A stretch of DNA of 64,000 nucleotides. It comes from JAISGQ01 sp964500965 (GTDB taxonomy: Bacteria; Bacillota; Clostridia; Oscillospirales; Acutalibacteraceae). Positions 52,631 to 62,876 of this stretch are shown here, piece by piece. The position numbers were made by a program, and so were the translations under genes. The DNA lies in assembly GCA_964500965.1 (NCBI GenBank), contig CAZCQZ010000004.1:1-64000 (forward strand), in the 5' to 3' direction. The notes under the pieces were generated by a model. It ran no database searches. It was not told the DNA's origin and saw only the letters and a list, made by a program, of their open reading frames with translations. Every line of letters starts with the position of its first letter. Within the stretch, counting starts at the first letter, position 1.

Positions 52631-55600
52631 GTGAAGAAATTATCCAAAAAGTTTTTGGCATTTCTTTTGGCAATTCTCATGGTTGCGTCCTGTATGACTA
52701 CGGCGTTTTCCAAAAGCGGCGGTTTGTTCAGGACAGTAGATGCGGCTACCAATGTTGTGATTGATTCTCATGGCGGAAGTCTTACTGACAAAGAAATTAG
52801 AAATGCGCTCGGCTTGTCCAGTAGCAAATTATATTATTTTGCTACAAAAGCCGATGAAGATTCAAATTTCGAGACAATAACATATACTACGTCAATAACT
52901 TCCGGTAACACTCACGAAGACCTCAAAGAAGGCACAACCTATTATCTGTATACAAAGGAACGTGTACAAACTGGTACTAATAAATATGGTTTTCCAGTAT
53001 ACGAAAATGTATACACCGCAACCGGCGATACCTTCACAGTTAAGATTTACTATGAAGTAGAAGTAACAGTACCTACCGATTACCTTTCCGATGTTACTGT
53101 TAACGGCACACCACAGACAGCCGAATCCGCTACCTACAAGGTTTACCATGGTAATAGCATTACCATTAAGGCGGCAGGCAAAGAGGGGTATTATGCGAAA
53201 GTCGGCGACAATAAAGCCGCTCTCGGCGCAACTAATACCCAGACCTATACGGTAACCGAGGACAAGACAGTCGCGGTTTCCTACATGGCAAATACCGACA
53301 GTACAATAAAAGCCGGTACAACAAACGGCGCTGCTGTTACTGTTAACGGTACCGATGCAACAAACGATGTGACGGTTTCCGCCAATACAACCGCAACCGT
53401 TGTTGTCACCCCTGCCAGCAACACCTACATCACAAAGGTGTCCCTTGGTGATGAGGAAGTAACCAAGGGCACTTGGAGTAAGGGTGCATACACCTTTGAG
53501 ATTACCACAGATGAGACAAGCGCGGTTTACACCGTAAACGTTATGACAGGCTCACCTGTCATAAGCGGTGTTCCCGAATCCATACCCTACAACCCCGAAA
53601 CAATGACCGCGGCTCAGGCTCTTAAAGCTATTGTCGATGCTGTCAAGCCCGAGGGGGCAACTGTAGCGGTAAAGGCTAATGCCGGCACTTATGAATTTGA
53701 CGGTGAAAACTTTTACCTGGAAATATTTGGAAACAAAACTGCGGTTACAGGTACAGCACTTTCTGTACTTGAATCAAGTTTGGAGTCTAAGCTTGCAGGC
53801 GGCTCTATAGAGGTTACTGTTACCTGTGACGCAACTGACAAAACGCCTGAAAGCACTTATGAAACGACCGTTAAGGTTTATGACCCCCGTGGAGAGGTTA
53901 CTCTTGAATGGACCGAAATGCCCGAAAATTTCTGGTATTCAAAGGGCTATTCAAAGGAAACCGAGGATACCGACGATGCCGACATCTACAGTGCCAAAGA
54001 TGTTCTGGCATATGTAAAGGTCAAAGACAAAGACGGTAATGATGTTTCGCTCAGCGGACTTACCGTAACCGCATACATCGAAGACGAATACGGAAATGAA
54101 GTCGAAGCCACGAATCTTTCCGGCGGCACTTACAAGTTCGTTGTAAGCTTTGACGGTAATGCGGATTACAAGGCGGCAACATCGATTGATAAAACCCTTA
54201 CGCTGACAATGGAGCCCACGAAATCCGTAGTTACAAATGACGGAAAGGCAACCTACACTTTAAACGGCGAAACAATGACCGGAAACGTAGATGTTACGAT
54301 GGATTCCGAAGTTGTTATTACCGTTGCTCCCGTTGATAACAACACCTATATCAGCAAGGTTTATATCAACAATGTCGAAGCCGAGGGAACATGGAATAAC
54401 GGTACATTTACCGTTGATACCTTTAAGGCAGGCAAGAGAAAGACCTATAATGTAACCGTAGATATAGGCGAGCCTGTTATAAGCGGTATTCCCGATTCAA
54501 TCGGCTACAACGAGCACATGGAAGTAACCGATGTGCTTTCTCAGATACTTACCGATATCAAGCCCACAGGTGCAACCGTTGAGGTTACAACAAACGGCGT
54601 ACTATGGTATGTATTTGACGGAAAAAGCTTTGTCGGTTCAAACACCGGTCTTGATGCTACGAGCCTTGTAAAATCAACAATGGCTCAGAAGTTTAAGAAT
54701 GACGGAACTGTTGATGTGCGCGTAACCTACAACGGCGGCGGAGAGGACAGCAACCTTCCCTATGCACAGGTTACAAAGACCGTAACGCTTGTTGAAAACC
54801 GCAGCGATACACTCAGCATTAAGTGGGATGTTAAGAATCCCGTATACTATTCAAACAACACCGAGGACAGCTACAGCCCCGATGTTTACACTGCAAAGGA
54901 CGTTTTGCAGTTTGTTACTGTCCTTGACCCCGACGGAAAGGACGTAACAGGCAAGTATAAGAGTATGCTTACCGTTACCGCAAGTCCTGACCTTTCAGGC
55001 GCAGGTAACTATGACTTTACCGTATCATTCAGCGGCGATGTTTCTTATCTGCCCACCGAATTTGCGGCAAAGACAATTACTCTTGTAAACGTTCCCGGAT
55101 TCAGTAAGATTGAATACAAGGCAGACGGCGCAACCGCAACCGGCGATACCTCTGTTCAGACCGGCGGCTATGAAGCGGCATTCACCGTCACACCCGGCGA
55201 TAATCGCTACATCAGTTCTGTTACTGTAACAGACGAGGACGGCAAAACCGTTGCTCACACCGGCGATTATACATCTAAGGGCGTTTATGCCGGCACATTT
55301 ATCTCCGGTGCATATGCAGACGGCGAAAAGGTATACACCGTAAAGGTTACTACCGCTCCGGTAATCACCTTTAACGGCGGTACTATCAGCTACAATAAGC
55401 TGATGAGCCCGGCTAATGATGCACTGCCTCAGATTAAGGCGCTTGTTACCGCCGCAGACGGTATCAGCACCGATGACCTGAGCTACGGCTATTACTACGC
55501 TACTCTCCCCGTAGTCGGTACAGAGCTTTACTGGTACCTGACTGCGAACACCACGGAAACGGTTAATTACACATTCGGTCCCTCCGGTGACGAAACCGAG

Positions 55601-58600
55601 ACAACCGAAAAAATCCGCGTAATCTACACCAGTACCGATAAGCGTTACCCCGATGTAACTGTTTATGCCGATGTCAAGTGTGTAGATGACCGCGAAACTC
55701 CCGTTCTTACTCTCAAGAACGCGGAAAAGGTTTATGAGCTTACCGATGCTCTTGCAGCTTCAGTTGCTTATAACGAAGTGTTCGTAAGCCTCAAAGCAAA
55801 CGACACCGATATAGACGCAGCCTTTGAGAACATGACCGTAACATGTGTTGCCGCCGACGTTGATGAAAACGGCTACGGCAAATACACTGTCACCGCAACG
55901 TTCAACGAAACTGCCGAGTATCACAATTCAAACACCGCAACCGCGACAATTACTATCGTAAAGCCCAACTTTACCGCTACAGTTAAGAACGGCACAGTTG
56001 ACGGCTCTGTAGTAAAACGCGGAGATGTTGACCTTGCAGACGGTGCTGTAACAGTTGAAGCCGAAGAAGATAAGGTTACACTTACCGTAACTCCCGATTC
56101 GGGCAAATATATTTCTTCCGTATCGGTTGAAAACGCAAGTGATACAGATGTTACATTCAACGGAACAGTCGCAACCGTAACATTCAGCACAAAGAGAGAT
56201 ACCGTTTACACTGTAAATGTTGTAACCGGCAATGCCGTTCTTTCCGCTCATGACGGTGAAATCTGTGTCAATGAATATGTAACAAACGAGCAGATTATCG
56301 AAGCTATTCTTGCACTGGTAGATGCAGATAGCAGTGTTCCCGTACCCTCTGATGACGGTACATTCACGGTTACCTATTATGCAGGTATCGTTCCCGTATT
56401 TGAAACCGCTCTCTGGGAATCCATTGATTATTCTCCGCTCACTCCTCTTGCACACGCATTCGGTGCAAACGAAACCGAGCAGGTAAGGATTACCTATGAT
56501 GCAGACGGCGACAAATACCCCGAAACCACGGCAACTATCACCGTTACTATCGTTGATAGCCGCCAGGAAGCTCTGCTTACTCTCAAGGAGGGTCAGAGCA
56601 CGGTATATTCTCCCGAACTTACCGAGAAAGATGTATTTGAGCTTGTATTTGATTCTCTCATCGGCGGAGAGGACGGCAATAATATAGAAGCTGTTTACGG
56701 TGAGGATATTTCCCTTACCATTGATTCGCTTAATGCAGGCACTTATACAGTTACAGTAATTTATGCCGGCAACGCACAGTATGCACCGGCAACCGGAAGC
56801 GTTGAATTTACAATTGAAAAGGCTGACTGCGAAGTCGTTGTGGAGTCGCAGACTGTCAGCTATGCTCAGCGCGATACGGTAAGCGGCATGATTTACACCG
56901 ATCCCGACGGCGTTAAAAAGATAACATTTGTTGTCGGTCTTAACGTTGCAGAGGGTAAGTCCTATGTCCATGTCGATTTGCCCAGCATCATTGATATTGA
57001 CAGCATCGAAAACGAGACTGTCAAGGCAATCATTGAGCCTATTGTAAATCAGCTTAACGAAGGACTTGATTCCACCCTTACCCTCAGCGAGCTTGCAGAT
57101 TATCTTGAAACTGCAATAGAAGCACTTGAATCCGTTGAGGACATAATCGGTATCGAGCTTCCCATTAACATTGATACAGAGGTTCTTAATTCCCTTGTTT
57201 CCGCACTCCGTACCATCTCGGAGCTTGACGGTGTCGGCGATATGGATATTAAGGTAACTGTTGACGGCAATATAGTTCCCGAAAACAGCGGCGTTTATCT
57301 TGTAGGTGCTGTCACTGCCGACAACAACTACAACACCGATGCTTCCGTAGGCTATCTCGTTATCGTTCCCGATACCGTAGAGGCTACTCTCGGATTCAAT
57401 ATCGACGACGAAAACGGAATAATCACACGCGGCAGCATTCTCAGCGGCGATTATGACCTCGGCTCACACGTTGAGAAGAACGGTCTTACCGACGCACAGC
57501 ACGCTACCGCAACCGAGCGTCTCCACAATATTTATCTCGGTATTAACACCGACGGAACATTCTATATTTCCAACGAGCCCAGCGCGGAAATCGGCGCATA
57601 CACCCAGATAGCATATATTGTTGACTGGGGTAATGAAGTAATATGGGCTAAGCCTATCGTTCGTGCATATGTTGTTATCGCTGACCTTGTTGACGTTAAG
57701 TTTATCGACGAAAACGGCAATGAAAACAACGACCGCATATTCACCTATGACGGCACACCCAAGGGCATGACTGCCAAGGCGTTTGACCGTGACGGCAATG
57801 AGCTTGACAGCAGCAACATCACTTATTACTACATCGGCATCGAGGGTGACGCCGAGGGCTATTACAGCAGCGAAGCACCTACCGCCGCAGGCGCGTACAC
57901 CGTAACCGCTGTTTACCTTGACGAGAATCACACTCATGCAGGTGTTGCGGTTGGCGCAATGATTATTGCTCCTGCCGATGCCGAAATCAGCGTTGACAAT
58001 GTTGTTCATGTCTATGACGGCACTGCCGTTAAGGTTACGGACATGATTACAAAGACACCCGACGATGCAAAGATGACTGTCATCGTAGCAGGCATTGATG
58101 TGAACGGAGACTTCTCCGAAAACGGCTTTGCGGCTGTTGACGGCGTTGTAAACGTTGACTTCCCCGCGCGTGTTGACAAGGTGCTTGCAAATGTCATTCC
58201 CGATGCTTACACCAACGGTGTAACCGTCAAGACCTTTGTCGAGGCACTTGAGAAAGCTAAGTCCGCACTTGAGAGTGCAGGCATTGATACTGCCGCTATT
58301 GACGACATTATCGAAATGCTTTCCGCTATGCCCGATTCCGTAACTCTCACATTCAAGGAAACCTCCGAGATTAACCCCGTAGCTATCGGCGCATACGTCG
58401 TTGCGGCGGTTATCACGGACCCCGATTATAAAGCAGATGCGGATATCGGCACTCTGTTCATCATTCCCGAAATTACCGAAGCTGAGCTTCAGTGGAATTA
58501 TAATGACCTTAACGGCATTATTACCAGACCTGTTCTGGACATCGTAGACCTTAACGCAATAGCCTTTGTTGACGGTGTGGCAGACGATGAACTTACAGCT

Positions 58601-60982
58601 CGCATCGAGTACATCATTGTGGGCGTTGATGAAAACGGCAATGCAGTATTTACAAACGACGCTTCTAATCTCCCCAACGGTATCTACACTCAGGTAGCAT
58701 ATATCATTGATGAGATTAGTGCGGACATGTATGTGGCAAAGCCCATTATCAGAAGCTTTATTCTGGTTGAGCAGACTGTTGACGTTGAAGTGACCGATAA
58801 GACGGTTACCTATGACGGCAACGCACATGCTGTTGATATTAAGGTTACCGACCTTGCAGGCAATGAAATTACCGGCGAACGTCTTAACAACCTTACCGTT
58901 ACCTATACCGGCGTAAACCTGACCGATGGTCTTTATCGCAGCTCCGAAGCTCCCGTAAATGCAGGTGTTTACGTAGTGACCGCAGTTTATGTCGAATATG
59001 ACGAAAACGGCAACCGTGAGTATGTCGGACTTGACATCGGCACACTTACAATCGAGCCTGCCGAGGCAGAGTTCGAGGTCATAGATACGACCACCTGTTA
59101 CACCGGAGACGGCAAGTTTACAAAGCTCAACAACCCCGAAAATCTGGATTACATTGCCGTAATCGTTGACGAGGACAACAATGTTAACGTTATTCTTCCC
59201 GATTCATGGGGCGTTGAAAGCGGCAGCTACGATGTTGATACCGCAATCAACAAGATTGTCGCGGAGCTTGAAGAACTCAAGGTTGATGTCAACCTGAGAG
59301 AGACTGTAGACGAAATCATCGCAGAGCTTGAAAAGGCTTACAACGACATCAATGTTGATGAGATAGTCGATAAGCTTGTTGCAGAGCTTGAGAAGATTAA
59401 GAATGAGGTCGTCAACAGCGAAGAAATCCAGAAAATCATTGATGAGCTCAAGGCTCTCAAGGATAAGGTCGCAAGCAGCGAAACCGTTCAGGCAATCATT
59501 GATGCTCTTAAGAAGATTGAGAGCGGAGAAATTGTCGATAAGGCAATCGCAGAGCTTGAGGCACTGAAGGACAAGCTTCTTGAAAACGAAGAAGTACAGA
59601 AGATAATCGCAGAGCTTAAAGCACTGAAGAACCAAATCGAGAATGACGAGAATGTTCAGGCTGTTATCGAGGAGCTTAAAGCTCTCAAGGAGAAGCTTGA
59701 AAATACCGACATCATCGACAAGGCAATCGCAAAGCTTGAGGAGATTAAGAATGAAATCCTTGCAAACGAGGAAGTTCAGGCGATAATCAATAAGCTCAGA
59801 GAGCTTAAGGACGAGCTTGTCAACAGTGACACAGCCGCCGAAATAGCCGCAAAACTTGATGAAATCAAAGCAGAGATTAAGGCTCTTGCCGATAAGCTCG
59901 GAACAAACGAGTATGTAACCGCAGCACTTGCTATGCTTGCATCACTCAAGGACATGATTTCAAACATCGAGTCTCCGGCTGAAGCTCTTGAAACGCTGAA
60001 AGCGACTATCGAAAAGGCTGCCGACAAGATTCTTGCAACCCTTAACGGCAAGCTTGACGATGTTCAGGAAGCTTTCGATACCTACAATGCCGCAATTGAC
60101 AAGCTGACAGCGATACTTGACGGAATCGAGATAAACACTCTCACCATCAACGGTGCACTTCCTGTTGAGGTTGGCGAATATGATGTAACCTGCATCGCAT
60201 TCGACGAAAACCACAAGGTTGTTGTTGACGACGGCGTTCTCACAATCATTCATAAGTTCTATGTAGCATTTGACGCTAACGGCGGCGAAGGCACAATGGA
60301 AATCCAGGTGTTTGATTATGATGAGCCCCAGGCATTGTATGCTAACGCATTCACCAGAGACGGCTACGAATTCCTCGGCTGGGCACTTTCCGCCGACGGA
60401 GACCTTGTTTATGCCGACAAGGAGGTTGTTTCCAACCTTACCGCTGTCTGCAAGGAAACAGTAACCCTGTACGCGGTTTGGGAAGAAATTCCTGAGGAAG
60501 ATGAGACAGTTACCACATACAGCCTCTACTTCCACGAGAATACCGGCGATGAAGCAACCGATGCCGAAGTAACCAATATGCCCGAAGATATTACAAAGCA
60601 GGCAACGCCGAATTTTGTAATATCCGAGAACGTACCCGTTCGTGAGGGCTATAAGTTCCTCGGCTGGTCAACCGCACCTGACGGCGCAGTTGAATACAAC
60701 CCCGGCGATGGCTTCACCGTTGTTGCGGCCAACAGCGAACGCGCAAGAGCGATTATCAATGTCGAGTACAGCGATGACCTTTATGCAATCTGGGAGAAAG
60801 AATCTACAGAGTCCAAGGTTGAGGACGAGGATAATAAGGATAACAACGATGATACCGATGTTATCGTTAAGACCGGAGACAACTTCAACAAGGTTCTTTG
60901 GATTAACATTATGCTTGCTTCGGCGGTAATACTTGTAATTACCGTATTCCTCGCTTTCAGAAAGCGCAGAGAAGAAGCATAA
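52631..60982 (+). CDS. Giant repeat-rich surface protein with coiled-coil stalk (2783 residues)
   Basis: The GTG at 52631 follows AAGGAGG (12 bases away) and begins a signal peptide; a lipobox-like VASC (about residue 18-21) or cleavage near VDAA (about 38) are both possible. Repeat family A has four copies of about 290-305 residues, starting near 227, 533, 824 and 1114, each with a TVNV..G.PVISG-type core. Family B has three copies (about 1400-1782, 1782-2148, 2148-2541) with MBG/YDG-like beta domains; a helical insert in each grows from about 80 residues to about 290 (2203-2496) in the last, made of repeated IIDELKALKDKV-like units. Two InlB-type repeats (GYEFLGWA near 2580, GYKFLGWS near 2680), an acidic linker, KTGD, a membrane helix and RKRREEA end the protein. 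It is probably a wall-associated adhesin or scaffold; the ligand is unknown. Confidence 0.85.
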   Translation: MKKLSKKFLAFLLAILMVASCMTTAFSKSGGLFRTVDAATNVVIDSHGGSLTDKEIRNALGLSSSKLYYFATKADEDSNFETITYTTSITSGNTHEDLKEGTTYYLYTKERVQTGTNKYGFPVYENVYTATGDTFTVKIYYEVEVTVPTDYLSDVTVNGTPQTAESATYKVYHGNSITIKAAGKEGYYAKVGDNKAALGATNTQTYTVTEDKTVAVSYMANTDSTIKAGTTNGAAVTVNGTDATNDVTVSANTTATVVVTPASNTYITKVSLGDEEVTKGTWSKGAYTFEITTDETSAVYTVNVMTGSPVISGVPESIPYNPETMTAAQALKAIVDAVKPEGATVAVKANAGTYEFDGENFYLEIFGNKTAVTGTALSVLESSLESKLAGGSIEVTVTCDATDKTPESTYETTVKVYDPRGEVTLEWTEMPENFWYSKGYSKETEDTDDADIYSAKDVLAYVKVKDKDGNDVSLSGLTVTAYIEDEYGNEVEATNLSGGTYKFVVSFDGNADYKAATSIDKTLTLTMEPTKSVVTNDGKATYTLNGETMTGNVDVTMDSEVVITVAPVDNNTYISKVYINNVEAEGTWNNGTFTVDTFKAGKRKTYNVTVDIGEPVISGIPDSIGYNEHMEVTDVLSQILTDIKPTGATVEVTTNGVLWYVFDGKSFVGSNTGLDATSLVKSTMAQKFKNDGTVDVRVTYNGGGEDSNLPYAQVTKTVTLVENRSDTLSIKWDVKNPVYYSNNTEDSYSPDVYTAKDVLQFVTVLDPDGKDVTGKYKSMLTVTASPDLSGAGNYDFTVSFSGDVSYLPTEFAAKTITLVNVPGFSKIEYKADGATATGDTSVQTGGYEAAFTVTPGDNRYISSVTVTDEDGKTVAHTGDYTSKGVYAGTFISGAYADGEKVYTVKVTTAPVITFNGGTISYNKLMSPANDALPQIKALVTAADGISTDDLSYGYYYATLPVVGTELYWYLTANTTETVNYTFGPSGDETETTEKIRVIYTSTDKRYPDVTVYADVKCVDDRETPVLTLKNAEKVYELTDALAASVAYNEVFVSLKANDTDIDAAFENMTVTCVAADVDENGYGKYTVTATFNETAEYHNSNTATATITIVKPNFTATVKNGTVDGSVVKRGDVDLADGAVTVEAEEDKVTLTVTPDSGKYISSVSVENASDTDVTFNGTVATVTFSTKRDTVYTVNVVTGNAVLSAHDGEICVNEYVTNEQIIEAILALVDADSSVPVPSDDGTFTVTYYAGIVPVFETALWESIDYSPLTPLAHAFGANETEQVRITYDADGDKYPETTATITVTIVDSRQEALLTLKEGQSTVYSPELTEKDVFELVFDSLIGGEDGNNIEAVYGEDISLTIDSLNAGTYTVTVIYAGNAQYAPATGSVEFTIEKADCEVVVESQTVSYAQRDTVSGMIYTDPDGVKKITFVVGLNVAEGKSYVHVDLPSIIDIDSIENETVKAIIEPIVNQLNEGLDSTLTLSELADYLETAIEALESVEDIIGIELPINIDTEVLNSLVSALRTISELDGVGDMDIKVTVDGNIVPENSGVYLVGAVTADNNYNTDASVGYLVIVPDTVEATLGFNIDDENGIITRGSILSGDYDLGSHVEKNGLTDAQHATATERLHNIYLGINTDGTFYISNEPSAEIGAYTQIAYIVDWGNEVIWAKPIVRAYVVIADLVDVKFIDENGNENNDRIFTYDGTPKGMTAKAFDRDGNELDSSNITYYYIGIEGDAEGYYSSEAPTAAGAYTVTAVYLDENHTHAGVAVGAMIIAPADAEISVDNVVHVYDGTAVKVTDMITKTPDDAKMTVIVAGIDVNGDFSENGFAAVDGVVNVDFPARVDKVLANVIPDAYTNGVTVKTFVEALEKAKSALESAGIDTAAIDDIIEMLSAMPDSVTLTFKETSEINPVAIGAYVVAAVITDPDYKADADIGTLFIIPEITEAELQWNYNDLNGIITRPVLDIVDLNAIAFVDGVADDELTARIEYIIVGVDENGNAVFTNDASNLPNGIYTQVAYIIDEISADMYVAKPIIRSFILVEQTVDVEVTDKTVTYDGNAHAVDIKVTDLAGNEITGERLNNLTVTYTGVNLTDGLYRSSEAPVNAGVYVVTAVYVEYDENGNREYVGLDIGTLTIEPAEAEFEVIDTTTCYTGDGKFTKLNNPENLDYIAVIVDEDNNVNVILPDSWGVESGSYDVDTAINKIVAELEELKVDVNLRETVDEIIAELEKAYNDINVDEIVDKLVAELEKIKNEVVNSEEIQKIIDELKALKDKVASSETVQAIIDALKKIESGEIVDKAIAELEALKDKLLENEEVQKIIAELKALKNQIENDENVQAVIEELKALKEKLENTDIIDKAIAKLEEIKNEILANEEVQAIINKLRELKDELVNSDTAAEIAAKLDEIKAEIKALADKLGTNEYVTAALAMLASLKDMISNIESPAEALETLKATIEKAADKILATLNGKLDDVQEAFDTYNAAIDKLTAILDGIEINTLTINGALPVEVGEYDVTCIAFDENHKVVVDDGVLTIIHKFYVAFDANGGEGTMEIQVFDYDEPQALYANAFTRDGYEFLGWALSADGDLVYADKEVVSNLTAVCKETVTLYAVWEEIPEEDETVTTYSLYFHENTGDEATDAEVTNMPEDITKQATPNFVISENVPVREGYKFLGWSTAPDGAVEYNPGDGFTVVAANSERARAIINVEYSDDLYAIWEKESTESKVEDEDNKDNNDDTDVIVKTGDNFNKVLWINIMLASAVILVITVFLAFRKRREEA

Positions 60983-61037
60983 GTCCCGAACGGAAAATAA
61001 ATCATCGGATAAGTCCGTGTGATTTTCTGTAAATGAC

Positions 61038-61073
61038 AGGGGCTGTAAAAAACGAAAGTTTTTTACAGCCCCT
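61038..61073. terminator. Terminator of the surface protein gene
   Basis: A perfect stem AGGGGCTGTAAAAAA and complement around CGAAAG-type loop. It belongs to the dispersed hairpin family. Confidence 0.85.
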
Positions 61074-61127
61074 GCAACAGTCAAAGCGACAGAGTTTCAT
61101 TTTATAACTTACAAAGGGGACGGTAGT

Positions 61128-61577
61128 ATGGCAAAAAAGCTCACTGCAATAATCACCGTAATTTTAATTATGATTTTAACATTAAGTGCGTGTTCGGGCG
61201 GTAAATCCGATAGCCCGGAAGCGGATACGGGCAAAGCCGAAGTCAGAACCGACATTTCGGGAACATGGTACAAAACCGATGAAAGCGGCGTTGAATATAC
61301 TTATGTGCTGAAGCCGTCGGGGGACGGCTATATTGAAGTGTACAACTTGAAATTTGAACTTAAATGGGAAACATCTGACGGAAATTACGTCTTTAATATT
61401 GATGCAACAACGGCATATGAGAATATGCTCGGAATGAATATTGACGAAATCGTTGCGGCAAATCTTGTTGATGAAAGTACGTTACATGCGACAAAAAGCG
61501 GTAAATTTGCCCTGAGCGGAGGGTATCTTATTTTAATGCATGACGGTATTACGGAGTATTTGTGCGAAATCGAATAA
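61128..61577 (+). CDS. Lipoprotein with lipocalin-like small domain, paralogue 1
   Basis: The 149-residue precursor has a signal peptide ending in the lipobox LSAC (Cys22), so it is anchored in the outer face of the membrane. The mature part begins with a short acidic linker and then ISGTWYKTDESGVEYTYVLKPSG, a beta-barrel-like start shared with the next gene. AAAGGGGAC lies before the ATG. It is the first of two tandem paralogues after the surface protein. No function known. Confidence 0.8.
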   Translation: MAKKLTAIITVILIMILTLSACSGGKSDSPEADTGKAEVRTDISGTWYKTDESGVEYTYVLKPSGDGYIEVYNLKFELKWETSDGNYVFNIDATTAYENMLGMNIDEIVAANLVDESTLHATKSGKFALSGGYLILMHDGITEYLCEIE

Positions 61578-61599
61578 GCTGAATGAAAAGGAGAATCAC

Positions 61600-62004
61600 A
61601 TGAAAAGACGTATCATTGCGATTATTACAATTACATTGACGCTGTGCATTTTGACCGCCTGCGGCGATAGCGGCAAGGCGATTGATATAACGGGTACATG
61701 GTCTGCCGAGATTGACGGAACAACGTTGACCTACGTTTTCAGAACCGACGGAAGCGGTACGGCAGATATTGGCGGTGTTAAGTTTAAGGCTGAATATACG
61801 TTGGAGGAAAATACTCTGACGATACATCTTGACGGAACCGAGCAAATCGAAGAAGCGTTTGGCATGGGCGTTAACGAAATTCTTGCCGCCGGTCTTATAA
61901 CCCAGGGTGACCTTGATGCAATGTGCGAAACCGTTGTAGCAACAGTTGATAACGGTGGGAAAACGCTGACATTTGACGGTTATGTTCTTAATAAAGTGAA
62001 ATGA
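61600..62004 (+). CDS. Lipoprotein, paralogue 2
   Basis: The 134-residue precursor has a lipobox LTAC (Cys21). Its mature part (ITGTWSAEIDGTTLTYVFRTDGSG, later EEAFGMGVNEILAAGLI) aligns with the upstream gene (ISGTW, TYVL, ENMLGMNIDEIVAANLV), showing a tandem duplication that has diverged. The ATG at 61600 follows AAAAGGAG; the in-frame upstream codon lies inside the previous gene. The two form an operon ended by a terminator. Confidence 0.8.
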   Translation: MKRRIIAIITITLTLCILTACGDSGKAIDITGTWSAEIDGTTLTYVFRTDGSGTADIGGVKFKAEYTLEENTLTIHLDGTEQIEEAFGMGVNEILAAGLITQGDLDAMCETVVATVDNGGKTLTFDGYVLNKVK

Positions 62005-62023
62005 TTTTAGAAGATTAAAATGA

Positions 62024-62059
62024 GCTGTAAAAAACGAAAGTTTTTTACAGCCACTTTTT
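62024..62059 (+). terminator. Terminator of the lipoprotein operon
   Basis: Perfect stem GCTGTAAAAAA and complement with a CGAAAG-type loop, then CACTTTTTT. Confidence 0.85.
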
Positions 62060-62077
62060 TGGGGGATAGGAAAAAAG

Positions 62078-62147
62078 ATGCAGAACGGACAAACCGAACC
62101 CGAAGGCGTACAAGGGTACGTCGAGAGGTGAGGTTTGTTCGTAGCAT
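62078..62147. ncRNA. Possible structured RNA element
   Basis: Outer helices ATGC/GCAT and ACGGACAAACC/GGTTTGTTCGT enclose an inner helix CGTAC/GTACG, giving a fold of about 70 bases. It lies after a terminator in DNA with no real gene (62060-62283). I recognise no known RNA family and no promoter, so this may be a repeat instead. Confidence 0.3.
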
Positions 62148-62283
62148 AAAACATGAGAATCTTGACAGTTTTGCGGTAACCTTAATGACTTTTCATTACG
62201 GTTACTGCAAAACAATATATTAAATTATCTGTTTGATATAGTTGTTTTATGCGGTCTGCGCTTTTTTACAGCTCATTTGCCGA

Positions 62284-62823
62284 TTAAATAAGCACATCGG
62301 GGAAGTACGGACAACGGGAGTGGATTACGGTAATGAGCCGTTTAAAGGGCTCGGCACGCAGTGAACCGTTGTTGCAGACGACCTCAAAGCGGTTTTCTCT
62401 CAAAATGGTATATCGACCGGTTTCGCAAAAGCCGTTTCGCAGATAGAAATTTTTGCGTCGAATCCGCTGTTCGATATTTTCGGCACTTTCGTCGATTTCT
62501 TCAAAATCAAGGATTATCTGAAGATGCGGATAGGCTTCGGAAAGTGCCTTTAGAGCCGCACCGCCGTAGCCCATCGACCGTGCTGATTTGTCGATTGCAA
62601 GGAAGAAAATATAACCGCATTCTTCGTTTTTCAAAAACAGAATAAAGCCGACAAGATTTATTCTGTCATAAATACCAAAAATATCCGAGCCGGTGTGTTT
62701 TGCAAAATCAAACATTTCCTCTGTCGGCATATATTCGGAGGGAGGAAATGCCTCCTTGTTGATTGCGTCTAATTTTGTCCAATCCTCACAATCGGGATTC
62801 AATAGTTTCAAATGTAAATTCAT
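62284..62823 (-). CDS. GNAT family N-acetyltransferase
   Basis: The 179-residue protein has the GNAT acetyl-CoA loop in SARSMGYGGAALKALSEAYP (about residues 95-114) and the C-terminal RKNFYLRNGFCETG segment. The substrate is unknown. AAAGGAAG lies before the ATG. Monocistronic on the minus strand. Confidence 0.85.
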   Translation of the reverse strand: MNLHLKLLNPDCEDWTKLDAINKEAFPPSEYMPTEEMFDFAKHTGSDIFGIYDRINLVGFILFLKNEECGYIFFLAIDKSARSMGYGGAALKALSEAYPHLQIILDFEEIDESAENIEQRIRRKNFYLRNGFCETGRYTILRENRFEVVCNNGSLRAEPFKRLITVIHSRCPYFPDVLI

Positions 62824-62876
62824 GTAAATCTTCCTTTTTAGATTTTTGTGTTAGAAATTAAGAGTGGTAAATAAAC

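Noticed and set aside
57464..58828. 454-codon open frame on the minus strand
   Set aside because: It is opposite the repeat-rich surface protein and consists of low-complexity residues (C, N, V, G) mirroring its codons.
59240..60120. Repeated DNA units that might look like a CRISPR or satellite
   Set aside because: The units keep one reading frame, vary at synonymous sites and encode coiled-coil heptads; there are no constant spacers.
62020..62223. 67-codon ORF after the lipoproteins
   Set aside because: It begins inside a terminator hairpin and has an unnatural, arginine-rich composition without a ribosome binding site.
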